This document shows, in pieces, positions 45,509 to 59,160 of a stretch of 64,000 nucleotides of DNA. Position numbers and translations under genes: made by a program. Position 1 is the first letter of the stretch. Each line of letters begins with the position of its first letter. The stretch is taken from contig NW_022985164.1 of assembly GCF_010093535.1 (NCBI RefSeq), positions 2,318,440 through 2,382,439 on the forward strand, given 5' to 3'. The notes beneath the pieces were generated by a model. It was not told the DNA's origin and made no database searches. It was given only the letters and a program-made list of their open reading frames with translations. Source of the DNA: Lindgomyces ingoldianus (Eukaryota > Ascomycota > Dothideomycetes > Pleosporales > Lindgomycetaceae).

Positions 45509-48278
45509 TGGGGAAACTCTTAAAGCTCAAGATGCGGGTAGACCCTACTGCCCTACTAACTAGCAAAGAGCACACGCTAGCACCTAGGACACTTAAGAGT
45601 GGCGCTAAAGTTTACAGTAAAGAGGTGTTTAAAAAGGACTACATAATTAAAAAACTTTATAGATAGGCTTAGCATAATAAAAAGCTAATAGTAGTCTAAA
45701 CTAAAAAAGTCTTATAAAGTAATAATATAGATAAGCTTTATAACCTTACTGTTACCCTACTTATGCTTATAACTAGTAAGAAAGTAGTTTTTATAAATAA
45801 GCTAGTCTAATACATCCTTAAAACATAGACCTTCTATAACTATACTAACACGCTAGTAAAAGCACTTAATAAGGCAGAAAAAAAACTACTAGAGGCTTAA
45901 GTATAAGTAACTACATCTTAGAAGCTGTTAGATAAGGCCTTAGCAAAGCTAGCTAACTAGAACATTAAAGCTACTACTTTAAAAGACTTACTTAAGCTAG
46001 CATTTATAAACACTTCTTACCTATACCTTTTAAAATAAATAAGTAGTGCACTTATAGTAGCACTAACTATAAGCACCCTAAGGAAGCAGCTGCGCTCTAA
46101 ACCTATAACTCTAGCTATACTAAACACTACGTAGTTTACCTTATAGAGCTAAAAAGAAGGCTTATAACACTTTACTAAAGTAGTAGACCTGCTTATATTT
46201 ATAGGTAATAATAACTATAACATTAAGCACTAAAAGAACCTGCTAGTAAGCAAGCTGCTACACAACACTAACTACTTTATCCCCCTAAATAGCAACTTAG
46301 AGAACTATAAAAATATGTAAGCACACTATACTAAATTAAAGATAGGTAGAAAAGCCTTATAACTACACTTTAAAGTAATAAAAAAACACAACTAGTAAGT
46401 AATAGCTACTAGCATTATTAAGTTTTTAAAAAAAGCTTTTATTAATACTTACTAGCGCTTTAAAGCTAGGGCTAAGCTTTACTAGCTAAAAATAAAGTTA
46501 TTTTAAAACTTTAAAAACTTTAAAGCTTAGTTTACCTAACTAGCTAATAAAGCTAAGCTGCTACTAGACTAATAAAAAGATAAAATCTATAATGCTCTCT
46601 TAGGCTTACTGCCTGTACACATAGAGATTTACTACTATAACTTTATAATAAGCTTCTTTAACTACTGCTACTAGGCCTAACAAATTACATTTTTTCTATA
46701 GAAGGTAGCTGCAGAGACTAGTGCTTAGCGCGCGTAGAGGAGTCTAGAGAAGCCTACCTGCAAGAACATTCTGCAACTACAGGTTGCTGCTCTACTAGCG
46801 CAAGCTGCAACTCTACTGCTGCTGCTAACAACTAAAGATAATGTTACATGCTGTTACTATTATAAGCTAGAACATCTTAGCTATAACTATTTATATATTT
46901 ATATAGAGAATAAGCTTATAAAAGCTATAAACCTAGATATAAGGTTAAGTAATAAAAAAGCACTATTATTAGAGAAAGCTTTACTCTAAGAGAAGTCTTC
47001 TTTCTAGAGACACATAACAAAGCCCCTAGTTCTAACCTGTAGCAGCTACTCTTTAGTAAAAAGCTATTTACACTACTTTACTATATCTTTACTAATAGAA
47101 CAGCTATTAAGTTTAATAGCTTTATTAATATAAGTGTAAGTAGCTATAACCTTTTTTATTTTAAGCACTTATACATAGTAAAAAAAGGTCTTAAAGTAAA
47201 GCTTTTTAAAATAGCGCCTATCTTTCTAGTAAAGTATAATAATAAACTAAATAGACAGGTATATAAGTACTTTAAAGCTAATCTAGTTCTAAATAGCTAC
47301 TAGATACTATTATACTTTATACTTTATAACACTAGTTATTATAACCTTATTATTAGTTATAAGCTGCTAGAGAAAGTAGGTGTGTAAATTAACTATAAAA
47401 ACTATGCACTAAAATAGCTAAAAAATAATAAGCTAATTAATTATAAATATAATATTAACATCTTTATATATAGCTTGTCTTTAAAGATAAACCTAAGTTA
47501 CTAAGAAAACACTAAGCAACATAATAAACTTATAAGTGTTACTACACTTTAACTAGTAAGTAAATAAAAAGCAACTAAGCATTTTATTGTCAGATATGCG
47601 CACCTACTGTCAAGACAGGAGGAACGCTTGACGAAAGCTGCCACATAGTACGAGCAATAAGCTCGAACAGTATGTTGCTGCAAATTGCAGCATTTTGCAG
47701 CATGTTGCAGCAAATTGCAGCATGTTGCAGCAGTTTGCAGCAAATTGCAGCAAATTGCAGCATTTTGCAAGCTGGTCGCGCATGGGGCAAGTGCGCGAGG
47801 GACTCGGATCGGCAAAACAAAAAGCCGAGCAACACAAGTAGAGCAGAAAAAGGATCATCCTATAAACACAATCAATCAATCATCTATACATCACATCCAA
47901 ACCCATTATTCATCTCAGGAAGCCTAGAAACAGTGCTTCAATCTGACATTTATATATAAAAAGAACTTTAAAAAGATGTATAACTAGCTTAGCACTTTAA
48001 AGCTAAGTTTACTACTTTATTAAAAAAAGCGCTATAACTTACCTATGTTACATAACACATTTATTAATGCTAGCTTAGACATTAACATAATAAGTCCTAC
48101 TACCTTTATACTGCATGCTTAATAAAAGGAAATTATTATTAGTTATATAAGTGTGTATAAAGTAAAGAAGCTTATTTAGAATTATTAAAAAAAATAAACT
48201 AGCTTAACCTAAAAAAGAAGCTCTACTAGTTAATTTAATAAAAGCTCTTAGCACTATTATATGCAGAAGCTACACTAG
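45509..48278 (+). pseudogene. Gag and start of pol, Gypsy A
   Basis: Gag opens at ATG 45509 (MGKLLKLKMRVDPTALLTSK) and continues with many RIP stops. A zinc knuckle relic, CYYYKLEHLSYN, is at about 46850-46887. Protease/early pol sequence follows until Gypsy B interrupts at 48279. The solo LTR at 47588-47948 also interrupts it. Confidence 0.65.
47588..47948. mobile_element. 361-bp solo LTR with 10-bp-phased TTGCAGCA repeats
   Basis: TGTCAGAT...ATCTGACA, ends inversely repeated over 8 bp, flanked by TTTAT on both sides. About 47680-47770 is a run of 10-bp units (TTGCAGCAAA / TTGCAGCATG / TTGCAGCATT). A related copy lies at 61871-62262. The ORFs over this run are consequences of the repeat. 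Confidence 0.88.
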
Positions 48279-49079
48279 TGTTACAATCCTTACTTCGGGA
48301 ATTGGTGATTTCCGAAGTACAACGGCCTTTAAGGTGTTAGCGAAAGGGGAGTGAGAACTTAGCTGGATCAGGTGTACAGTCTGTCGAGCAGAGTGAAGGG
48401 TAGTCGGGGTTTCTGGGAGGCAGGCTGTGGTTTGTCCCTATAGCTGTATGGGTAGCTGGGGTTACCGGTCAGGTAGACAAGGGTTGGAGGTATATATGTT
48501 GCAAGATATACAAGGCAGCTTAATCCTCTTTAGAAAGGATATTAAGCTTCTCTGTCTATTGTAAAGAATAAACTAAACGTTAATTACACCCTTCTAACTA
48601 TAGGAGTGATCAAGACTATATACATTGGTTTGCATGCTTTGCATGCCTGCATGTTTGCATGCTTGTCCGGCCTGCACAGCCTGCAGACCTGCTAGCCTGC
48701 AAATGCGCGGGCTTGCAATATCTTATTAGACGATGCATTCTGCCAAGCATCTATCTATAAGATAGCGCCATTCCTCTTCTGTTTAGTCATAAGGTCCGCT
48801 GATTGCGGGGTTAACTGTCCCCTATCTGTGGTGCTTAGGGCTGTGTGCAATAGCAAGCTGAGTTATTACAGTCTAACTGTTGGCTGTAACACGCAGGCTT
48901 CCCTCCTAGTTAGCGTCCTTGCTGTTACATTGTTCCTGTTGCAAGCGTTAGGTTTTCTTCTTAACTAGTGCGTGCCCTTCTGTAAACGCTTAACGTACGC
49001 TCATCCTTCTTAACTATGCCTTGCTAGGCTCTGCGTCTTTCTGCCTCTGTTTGTTGTTTGCAGACTGTTGCTTGTCTTA

Positions 49080-49750
49080 ACCCTCTTTGCTGTACAAAGA
49101 TGCGTCTGTGTAGTGCTTGCTGTTTAAGTGGGTCCTCTTGCGTGCTGTCCTTGTTATTAGACAAGTGCGTAGAGTGTGTGCAGAAAGGTAGTTGCTGTAA
49201 TGCTTTTGTTTTTAACACAGCTTAGGATTGTCTAGAACAGGAGCATAAGAGATTGCTAGTGGAATTAGAAACAATTTAGAAGGAGGAGATGCAAGAGAAG
49301 AAGGAGGAGGTAAAGGTAAAGAAGGAGTTTTTAAGAAAGCAGGAAGAGTCCTTTGTGCGCCTTTAGTCCTCTGTGGCGCGTTAAGAGAGGGCGTAGAAGC
49401 AACTTAATCTTTTAGCTAATTAAAGGGCGAAATATCTAGAAGGAGACTTCTTATTGCTAGATAAGCTTAAAGCGCTTAAGGCAGAGGCGGCGGGCCTTCC
49501 TCCTTCTTAGCCTATATTAAGGGGTTGTAGGCCTCCCACATCGCAGCCACCTAATGCTGCTGTGTTTTTACCTAATAATAGTGTCTTCTAGTCTAGGGCT
49601 CTTTTGCCTAGTTAGTTTAACTTAGAAGGCGTAAGTAATACTCCTATAGCGCCTTCTAGGCATTCTGCAGGTTTGTAGCGGGTTCCTAGGTGTTCTTGCA
49701 GGTTAGGTGTCCTGTCTATTTTATTAGGTAATAATTTCCTTTCTTATCTA
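49080..49750 (+). pseudogene. Antisense Cys-rich / coiled-coil ORF inside Gypsy B
   Basis: On the + strand, opposite to gag-pol, a frame reads CSACCLSGSSC, then KCVECVQKGSCC. A long charged helix follows (LEQEHKRLLVELETI, EEMQEKKEEVKVKKEFLRKQ, KLKALKAEAAGLPPS) and then a Pro/Ser-rich tail. Stops are of the CAG-to-TAG and CAA-to-TAA type. Position (between pol and the 3' LTR) and plan (Cys cluster, then a charged region) match the antisense ORF of Gypsy D. Function unknown. Confidence 0.5.
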
Positions 49751-49799
49751 AGATTCTCTTAACTTTATATTTAAGTTTCTTTTTGTTCTATCCTTAAGT

Positions 49800-52700
49800 T
49801 GCTAACAGGATATTTTTAGGTGCTAGTTCTAGCTTAAAAACATAGAACTATAGGAAGATTTTTATGTCTTTTAGTAACTTAAGCTTGCATGCTCCTAGGC
49901 AGGTTTAAATAACTTAGTAGGGCCCTATTTGTTTTTTAGCTAGCTTTTATGCTAGTTAAGAGTTTTTAAGGTTTATAGTATCTAAATATATATAATTATA
50001 GGGATGTATTTCTAGCGCTATTTACTAGTGTTAATTTACTAATGCTTCTATAGCTTTTACTGTAAGCTAAGCTTTCTTACTTAATTTTTAATAAATTTTT
50101 AATAGTTATGTTGTCTAGCTTAGGGCTTCTAGTAGATTTATTAGCTAGGTTCTAAAAAGCTTATACCTATAAAGGTAGCTAAAATTTGCCTTATATAGGG
50201 TTATTTTAGTTAAGGTAGACTGTGTAGTGTTAATAGCTAACTATGCTATTAGCAACTATTTAGGCTAGTCTGTCTATTTATGCAAGATATATTTTTATAG
50301 GTACTTTTCTATTTCTGTGTTTATTTGTTCTGTTTGTCTATCTGTCTAGAGGTAGTAAGCTGTAGAAAGTTTATAGGTTATTTTAAAGTGTTAGATTATA
50401 GTTATCTAGTATTTGCTAGTAAAGAGTTTGTCTTTATCTAAGATAATAATCTACAGGCATTTATATGTTATAAAGAGATTTTTTTTTAGTTTAAACATAA
50501 ATTTTTTTACAGTTATGCTTTTCTCTGTTGCCTATATAAAAATAAATTTAGTAGTTTTATTAACTACTACTATAATTATGTTGCAAAGCCTTTCTGTGCT
50601 AGGCTTACAGGATAGTAGTAATCTAGTTATAAAGTCTATAGTTATTATAGTCTAGGGTTGTTTAAGTGCTATAATTAGTTAGAGTTGTCTATATAGTTTA
50701 TGTCTTTAAAAGTTGTTCTTATTGCACAGGTTACACTCTTACAGTACCTTAGTGCATAAGTACTTTAGTTATAGGATGTCTTTAGAAATTACTTTCTTTA
50801 TTTTCTTTTAGAGTAATTCTATTCTAAGGTGCTTAAACATTAGGGCCTTATAATACTCCTTAACAAAGTTTTTTTATTTATGTTTAGTAATTATTAGAGA
50901 ACAGATTAGTCTATTAAGTTCTAGTCTGTTATATACTAGGCTCTAGTTAGTTTCCTTAAAGATTGTAAATTCTTCTGTGTCTTCTTTTAATTTGTTAAAG
51001 TAGTCTAAGCGTCTACTAAGAACATCTACTTGTTAATTGCTGCTTCTAGGGACGTGTTTAATAACAAAGTTAAACTATGCTAGCTCTATTGCCTATTATA
51101 CATGCATTAGGGAGAGTTTCTTTGTTGTTAGAAAAGTTACTAGGTTAGTATAGTTAGTGTAAATAATAAATTATTATCTAAGTTTTTGTAATTTAACTTC
51201 TTAGTTTTTATAAGTGTTAACTATAGCTTTAAGTTTTTTGTCTAGTATAGTATATTTTTATTCTGTAGGGGCAAATTTTACTAAGTAGTATGCTACTAGG
51301 TGCTAATAGCTATTTTCTTATTTTTGTAGAAAAGCTGCTCCTTTAGCTTATTTTAAGGCGTTAGTATGTACTTTTATTTTAAAAGTTAAGTTGTACATCT
51401 AAAGAACTAGATAGCTAGTAATAATTTTTTTTAGTTTTTTAAAAGCTTAGTCTATCTTAGTTGTTTATTAGAACTTATATAATACTTTTTCTTTTATTAT
51501 AGTGTTAGTAAGTAGGAGCGCTATCTTAAAGTAGTTCTTAATTATTCTTTGTATGTAACCTATTAGTCTAAGGAATCCTCTAATTTTAGTAACAGATTTA
51601 AGTATAGGCTATTTAAGTACTTTAGTTATCTTTTTTAGGTCTATCTTTATCTAGTCTTAGTTTATAATAAATTCTAAATATTTTATTTTTTATATGTTAA
51701 ATTTGCATTTTTCTAGTTAAAGGTGTAGGCTATATTGCCTAAGGCGTTCTAATATAAGTTTTACTTTTAATACATAGTTGTTGCAGCTTTCTTTTGTATA
51801 TACTAGTATGTTATTAAGGTATACAAGTATAAATATATTAAGGTACAGGTTTAAAGCTGTGTTAATAACTCTCTAAAAAGTTGCAAGTGCGTTAGTAAGT
51901 TTAAAGGGTATAATAAGCAGTTTATATAGTCTTTTTAGAGTTTTAAAAGCTGTTATTTATTTGTGTCCTTATTTAATTCTTATTTTATTAAATCTGTCTT
52001 AGACATTAAACTTAGTAAAGTGTTTAGTTTCTTTTAGTTAGTTTATAATGTCCTAGATTATTAGAAGGGGGTACTAATCTTTTATAGTATTATTATTTAA
52101 AGTTTAATAGTTTTAGTATACTCTTACTTTGCTATTTTTTTTTTTATAAAGACTACTACTAAAGCTACTAAGCTGTTGCTTTCTCTAATATGTTCTTATA
52201 ATAGCATTCTGTCTATGTATTCTTAAAGTGTGTTTTTTTATGCCTTTATTAATAGTCTAAGTTTGTAGGCTCTTAGTTAGGGCTTTAGTTTAAGATTAAT
52301 AGCGTAATCTTATAGTTAGTGTAGGGGTAGTTTTTTTAGGTCTTCTAGGGTTTTAAACATGTCTTTGTACTTCTTATATTCTTTAGGTAAGCTTCTTATT
52401 TCTTAGGCAATCTTATAAATTTTTATCTATTTAAGGTCTTATTCTTTTTAGAATTTTTTAAAGGACATTTCCTTTAGTTTTTTTTTTATTAGATAGACTG
52501 CTTAGGCTTCTAGTTCTTAGCAAGAGAACTTCTTTAGTTTTCTTTTTTTTAGGAAATATCTACTTCTTTTTTTAGCTTATTAGTAGAAGGTGCATAAGTT
52601 ATTATAGTAGGCTAACTATGTTATACAGGCGTAGTCTTATTTTATTACTAGGGTTATAGTTTACTAGTTAATTATTAGGTTATGTCTATAAAGCTAATTA

Positions 52701-55300
52701 TATCTAAGTATTACTTAGTACTTTTTTTTTAGTAGCAAGATGTTAAAAGATATCTAGTTGCTAGTTCCCTTAGCGTTTATAATAAGTTTATAAGTTTTAA
52801 GTTATATTTATTCTACTTTATATTTAATTAATAAGGCGTTTACTAGGGTTACTTTAAAAAGTTTTTTTTTACTTTTAAAAAGTATTTGTTTTTAGTTAAC
52901 CTATGTAGAGTTAATTATAGTAAAAGTGCAGCTAGTATTTATTAGCGCTAAGCCTGTCTATTCTTGTCCTAAGTAAAAGAGAGTTATTTCTGTAGTTAGG
53001 CTTCTGCCTAGTCCCTGTCTTACTGCAACAAGGGTATAGAGTTTATAAAAAGCTTCTAGGTAGTCTATGCTGTTGTCTTCTTCTATGTTAAAAGCTTCTT
53101 TTTAATAGCTATTAATTTAATTAGATTATATTTTATATTTCTAATAGCCTTATATTATGCATTTTGCTATAGTGCAGTGTTAATTTTCTATTTTATAATA
53201 ATATAGCATTTAGTTATTTTGTTAATAAGCTTTTTATTAGAAGTAGTAGAATGCGCAGTTAGGTTAGTTTTTGCATTTTGTCTAGAGTTTCTGCTTGTGC
53301 TTAGTTCTAATGTTGCAGTGTGTACACTAGGGCATTTTACAAGTTAATGCTATGCTAGGGAGCATGTTGTGTGCAAGCTTGCTTGTCTAAATTCTGTGTA
53401 GCTACTAGCTAGCTTTATGTTTAGTTAGCTAGTGTCTTAGGCAGTACTTGTTAACACATAGATACTAGTTATAAAAATAGCTTTTAAAGTTATTTTAAAC
53501 TAGTATTAGCTAAACCTATGTTTATCTTAGGTACTCCTTTATTTAAACTATCTGTAAAGGGTAGCTTTAGTATATGCATTAGAATTTATTATGTTTTTAA
53601 CTTTTATATAAGATGTAGTATCTGTTTTGTTAGCAAATTTCTAGGTCCTTTTATGTAATAGCTAGTGCTAGGGGGGGTGTGTTAGCTCTTTAGTTGCAAG
53701 GTTTTAGAGTTATTAAAAGAGTATATTACTAATTAAGACCCCTTCTGTTGTTTAAGATTTTCTAGAACATTTTTTATTATTCTTTATTATTTAGTATAGT
53801 GTAATAAGTCCTAGTAATTTTTTTAATTATGCTGTAAGTGTCTGCATTATTGTTAATATATACTTTATACATTATTTTCCTGCAGTTTTGTAGGTTATAA
53901 GTGTTACTACACTTCTAGCAGTTACTGTAGTTAAATTAGTATTATAATTCTTAGGCAGAGATTCTAGTTATTAGTTGTTCTAGAGGGAATAGTTCTTTTT
54001 CTTTTTTTATATTTGCAACATATGTTGTTGCTTATGTGTAGCCTTGCTATTTTTTATAAACAGCTGCTTATTCTAGTGCCTTAAATACTTTATTATTATT
54101 CTAAACTTTAACTTTCTAGTATTCTATTAGGTATCTATTAGATTTATAATTACCTCTGCATTACTAGCAGAGGTTCTTGTTTAGTCTGTCTAGGATTTCT
54201 AGTTCTGTTAGACCCTGCTCTATATGTATTACTTTTATAGTTAGTCTTTTATCTTTATTTTTCTAGTTACTAGAGTCTAGGCATTTTCTTCTATAATGTC
54301 CTACTTTTTTATAGTTAAGGTATACTCTTTCCTTAAGCTATTTTTGTTATTTAGTACTTAGTAGCAGCCTTTTGCTATTTTAAAACTTGCTCTTTTTCTT
54401 AGTTAAGCCCTATGTATATTTAGTATAGCTAAGATCTATTAGTTTGCTGTTAGACTGCTAGGCCTCTTTCTTCCTCTAGAATCCTTTTAGTTTCTAAGGT
54501 GTTGTGCTAGGGCGCTTCTTGTAAAGATGTTCCTAATGCTAATTATTATATATAGTTGCCCTTTTTACATATTCTTTAAATTTCTTTAGTTTGCTGTAAT
54601 GCATAAATTTGTCTTTAATTGCATTAGATAGTTTATTATAGAATATTCTTTTAATAGCTGCTTTGTTAGTCTATCTGCTAATAGCTAATTATTTATAGAA
54701 GCGTGCTGCATATAATTAGATAGTGCCTTTTCTCTGTTGTAGAGTGTTTATTCTATTAACTGCTTTTTCCTTCTAATTAGCTTAGCTATAGATTATTATA
54801 AAAGCTTATTTAAAGGCATTTATGTTTTAAAAGATTTCTTAAGTGTAAATAGAAGAAATTTCTTTAGTTACTTTATGTTTTATCTAGTTGTCTGCGTGTA
54901 GTTAGAACTAGATAGCTAGGGGTCCTTTTAAATAAAGTTTTATCTATAAGATTATTTCTTTGTCTGTTTAAAAGGCGCCTTTATTATACTGCATATATAA
55001 GTAGCATTAAGTAAAGAATAGCTTAAGGTCCTTAGCTGTGCTGTTAAATAATTTAGGTAGGGCTAGGTGTAGTAACTTTTTTAACTTAATGCTAGTCTTT
55101 TTTTTAGCAGTGTTGCAGAGCTTAGCAACCTTTAGGTAGAGGGTATGTAGTTGTTAGGTGTGCAGTTGTTGTTAAAGCTAGGCTCTAAGTGCTTTTATTT
55201 CTTAATAGAGATATTATATTTATTAACTATGTTCTTTTTTATTCCTAGACAGGGTTTTACTAGTGCTGGCCGCACTAGCTCCTGTCATGCTAATATTAAG
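49800..55300 (-). pseudogene. Gag-pol remnant of Gypsy B
   Basis: From right to left: gag with a zinc knuckle relic at about 54318-54276 (NYKKVGHYRRKC), then reverse transcriptase with FILVYLNNILVYTKES at about 51840-51793 (DD changed to NN), then RNase H and integrase regions. Stop codons occur throughout. Confidence 0.75.
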
Positions 55301-55959
55301 GGAGGTGTAAGGTGCCATACTTTTAGAGAGGTAGTGATTAATGTTATAATTCTTACTTTAAGAATTAGTAATTTCTAAAGTACAACAGCCTTTAAAGTGT
55401 TAGCAAAAGAGAAGTGAGAACTTAGCTAGATTAGGTGTACAGTCTGTTAAGCAGAGTAAAGGGTAGTTAGGGTTTCTAGGAGGCAGGCTGTGGTTTGTCC
55501 CTATAGCTGTATGGGTAGCTAGGGTTACTAGTCAGGTAGATAAGGGTTAGAGGTATATATGTTGCAAGATATACAAGGCAGCTTAATCCTTTTTAAAAAG
55601 GATATTAAGCTTCTCTGTTTATTATAAAGAATAAACTAAACGTTAATCACACCCTTCTAACTATAGGAGTAATTAAGACTATATACATTAGTTTGCATGC
55701 TTTGCATGCCTGCATGTTTACATGCTTGTCCGGCCTGCACAGCCTGCAGACCTGCCAGCCTGCAAATGCGCGGGCTTGCAATATCTTATTAGACAATGCA
55801 TTCTGCTAAGCATCTATCTATAAGATAGCGCCATTCCTCTTCTGTTTGGTCATAAGGTCCGCTGATCGCGGGGTTAACCGTCCCCCATCCGTGGTGCTTG
55901 GGGCTGTGTGCAATAGCGAGCTGAGTCATTACGGTCTGACTGTTGGCCGTAACAACTAG

Positions 55960-58900
55960 TCTACTTTTTTAAAAAGGACTTTAATAAGCTTTTACTTTAC
56001 TATAAAAAAGTTAACTATAACATCTAGCTTATAGTAAAGAACACACTATTAAGTAGCCTACTATATAGCATATTACTAGAGTAACTTAAGCTAGTTAAAA
56101 CCTACTTTAATAATTACTTATAACATAGTTTTATTACACATAGCAGCGCTAGCTATGTGTTTTTAGTGCTGTTTACTAAGAAGCTAAAAAAGAAGTAGTA
56201 GTTTTACATTAACTATTAAAAGCTTAATATAATTATAAAAAAAACACATACTTAATTTTCTTAATTTAAAAGACTTTTACTTAACTAGTATGTGCTAAAG
56301 TGTTTACTAAGCTAGATGTATAATAAGCCTTTTACTATATTTATTTAAATAAGGAGGTAAAGGACCCTACTACCTTTTAAACGCGTTATAGTAACTATAA
56401 ATACTATATACTACTATTTAGCTTATGCAACAGACTAGCTACGTTCTAGCGCTACATTAATAAGGTGCTCTACAGCCTACTAGATAACACTTATATAGTA
56501 TACTTTAATAATATTCTTATTTACTTAGAAGACCTGCTCTAACATAAAAAACATGTTATATAAGTGCTTTATTAACTACTAAATGCTAGCTTCCAGGTAG
56601 ACATTACAAAAAGTAAGTTTACAATTATAAAGATAAAGTTCCTAGGTCTAGTTATTAGTACTAATAGCATGCGCAAGGACCTAGAGAAGGTAGCAGCTGT
56701 ATATAAATAGCCTATACTAATATTAATTAAGAGCTTATAATTTTTTTTAAAGTTTTATAACTTCTACTAAGCATTTCTAAAAAACTATAAATATATTATA
56801 TAACTACTTATAAAGCTACTTAAGTATAGTGCTTAGTACTACTTTAAAAAATATAAGCTAGTAGCTTTTAATTAAGCTAAAGACCTAATGCTATTAAACA
56901 CTGTTCTTACACACTACTTATTCTACTGCTAGACACGCATAGAGACAGACGCTAGCAACAGTGTTGTAGTAGGTGTGCTTTTCTAGCTGTAGGATAATAG
57001 ACTCTAGCAACTAGTAGCCTTTTATTTAAAGACTATAAGCGCGCTCTAAATAAACTATAACATCTATAATAAAAAAATGCTTACTATAGTATAAAGCTTA
57101 TATAAGTAGTAAGCTTAGCTTATAGGCTTATAAATAACTAAGCTATTTAGCGCCCTAATACACTATTAAGTATTAAAGTACTTTTTAGTTAAGTGTAAGC
57201 TTACTTTATAGTAAATATACTAGGCTATAATAGTAGCTAACTATAACTTAAAGCTTACTTACTAACTAGAGACTATAAATGTAGTAGTAGATATGTTATT
57301 AAAAAAGTAAAAAAAGCTAAAGACTTAAAAAAATAAAAATAAAGTAGCTTATATATACACTTTTTTTATAGCATATTAAGTTAACTTTAGCACTGTTAAG
57401 GCTATAGTAGATAACTTAGCTTAGTAATCTACATAAGAACTACTAGCTATAAATACTATAAAAGTAGCTAACTATAACACTTTTATAGCTTTTTTACTTT
57501 TAAATAAGCTTTATGCGCTAATTAACTACATTTTTAAAGTAAACTAGAACTATATAAGCCTATAGCTATATTAAAAGTAGGCCTAGAATAAAGCAGAGGC
57601 ACTATAAAAGCTTATAAGTAAAGGCTTTTTTATATATAATAGTAAGTAACTAGTAGTTCTAGCTATTTACTTTATATAAACTTATTTTATTTATGGAGTT
57701 TATATAACTTAAGTAACTACTTACTTAAGTAAAAAAAAGACTTTAAAACTACTATGTAACTAATACTACTAGCCCTATATAAGCTAGGATGTTGCTAACT
57801 ATGTTGTAGCGTGTAAGGCCTATTAATAGAGCTACACACTTTAAGATAAAACTTTAGAACTACTTAAGTTACTACTTATTTTATAGTAAGTTTAGCAAAA
57901 CATTTTTATAAACTTTAAGTTATTTTTACTAAATAAAAAAAAGTATAATAACACTTTTATAGTAGTAAACTGCTTAAGTAAATGCTACTTTTTACTACTA
58001 TGCTATAAAATAATAATAGTAAAAGATATAGCTAACTTATACTATTATTATATCTAGCGTATTTTTAGTCTCTTAAGGTTTATTATTTTTAATTAAGGCC
58101 TTTAATTTACTTTAAAGTTTATAGATAAGCTATACTAACTTACTAAAATTAAATAAAAGCTCTTAACGCCTTACTACCTATAAATAGACAGAAATATAGA
58201 GGTGCTAAACTAGTATTTTAACTAGCGTTTGCGCCCTTTTGTAAACTACTACTAAGATAACTAGTTAGACCTATTGCTATGCATAGATTAAGCATAAGCT
58301 ATACTACTTTATAAAATAACTAAACTATTACTGTTTAAAATTAAATTTAGTTACTAACTAACTTACTATTAAGACTAAAAAAAAATATAAAGTAATTAAT
58401 CTCTGTATAGAAGTAGATGTTATGTAAAAAGGCCTAAAGCTATGCTAAAACTTGTTGTAATATAGTGCAGCTTACTATAGAGATAGCCTAGAGAGGCATT
58501 GCGCAGGCCTAGCAGCAACAAGCAGCCTAGGTAAACAAAAAGAGACATAGTCTAGATTTTACAGTTAGTAATAAAGTGTATATAACACTTAAAAGATTTA
58601 CTTTAGGTTACTTTAGTTAAAAGCTTAACTACTAGATATATAAACTATACTCTATTATAGGCATAAAGAGCTACTTGTACTGCTTAAGGTTGCTACTATA
58701 TATGCACATGCACAATGTCTTCTACGCAGATTGCCTGCAAAAGAAATTACTAATAGAGCTATTAGGCTAGCTTAAACCTAAGAAAAAGCTTATTAATGTT
58801 AATAGTTACTTTAAATAGCTTATATAAAATTTTTTTAACAGCTGTCTCTACTATTACTGCCTATAGTATAAAGTCTCCTAGGTAGCCTATAACTCTAACT

Positions 58901-59160
58901 TTACCTAGTACAACGCCTAAGGGTTTATAGGGGCTCTGCATAAGGTAAGAGACTTCTATAATGCATATCTAGACAAACTAGGTCCTCTAGCGCGGTTAGA
59001 AGCCTAGCTGCAAGCGTACAAGGCAGGAGAAGACCTAGAGGCAACAAGGAAGGATAACTAGCCTAGGGAACTTGCTAGTAGAGGGGACTATAATAGAGGC
59101 TAGAGAACGCGCTATACATGTTATTATTGTACGTAACTACAGACTTAGGGACAAGCCCGC
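55960..59160 (+). pseudogene. Pol of Gypsy A, from reverse transcriptase to chromodomain
   Basis: The reverse-transcriptase box reads VYFNNILIYLEDL at about 56498-56535 (DD to NN). RNase H and integrase regions follow. Near 58900-59000 the frame reads GALHKVRDFYNAYLDKLGPLARL and EAGEDLE-like sequence, the typical tail after a chromodomain in fungal chromoviruses. Many stops. Confidence 0.65.

Larger units (their letters stand above)
48279..55954 (-). mobile_element. Ty3/Gypsy retrotransposon (Gypsy B), 7.7 kb, nested in Gypsy A
   Basis: Two 613-bp LTRs (48279-48891 and 55342-55954) have ends TGTTAC and GTAACA, with ACTAG directly repeated outside (48274-48278 and 55955-55959). The left LTR is less mutated at its start and the right LTR less mutated at its end, with differences almost only C/T or G/A. 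Gag-pol runs on the minus strand. The LTR contains a GCATGC-rich tract (about 48632-48662). Confidence 0.95.

Noticed and set aside
47549..47959. Several overlapping ORFs rich in Cys, Leu, Gln and Ala
   Set aside because: They arise in all frames from the 10-bp TTGCAGCA repeat of the solo LTR.
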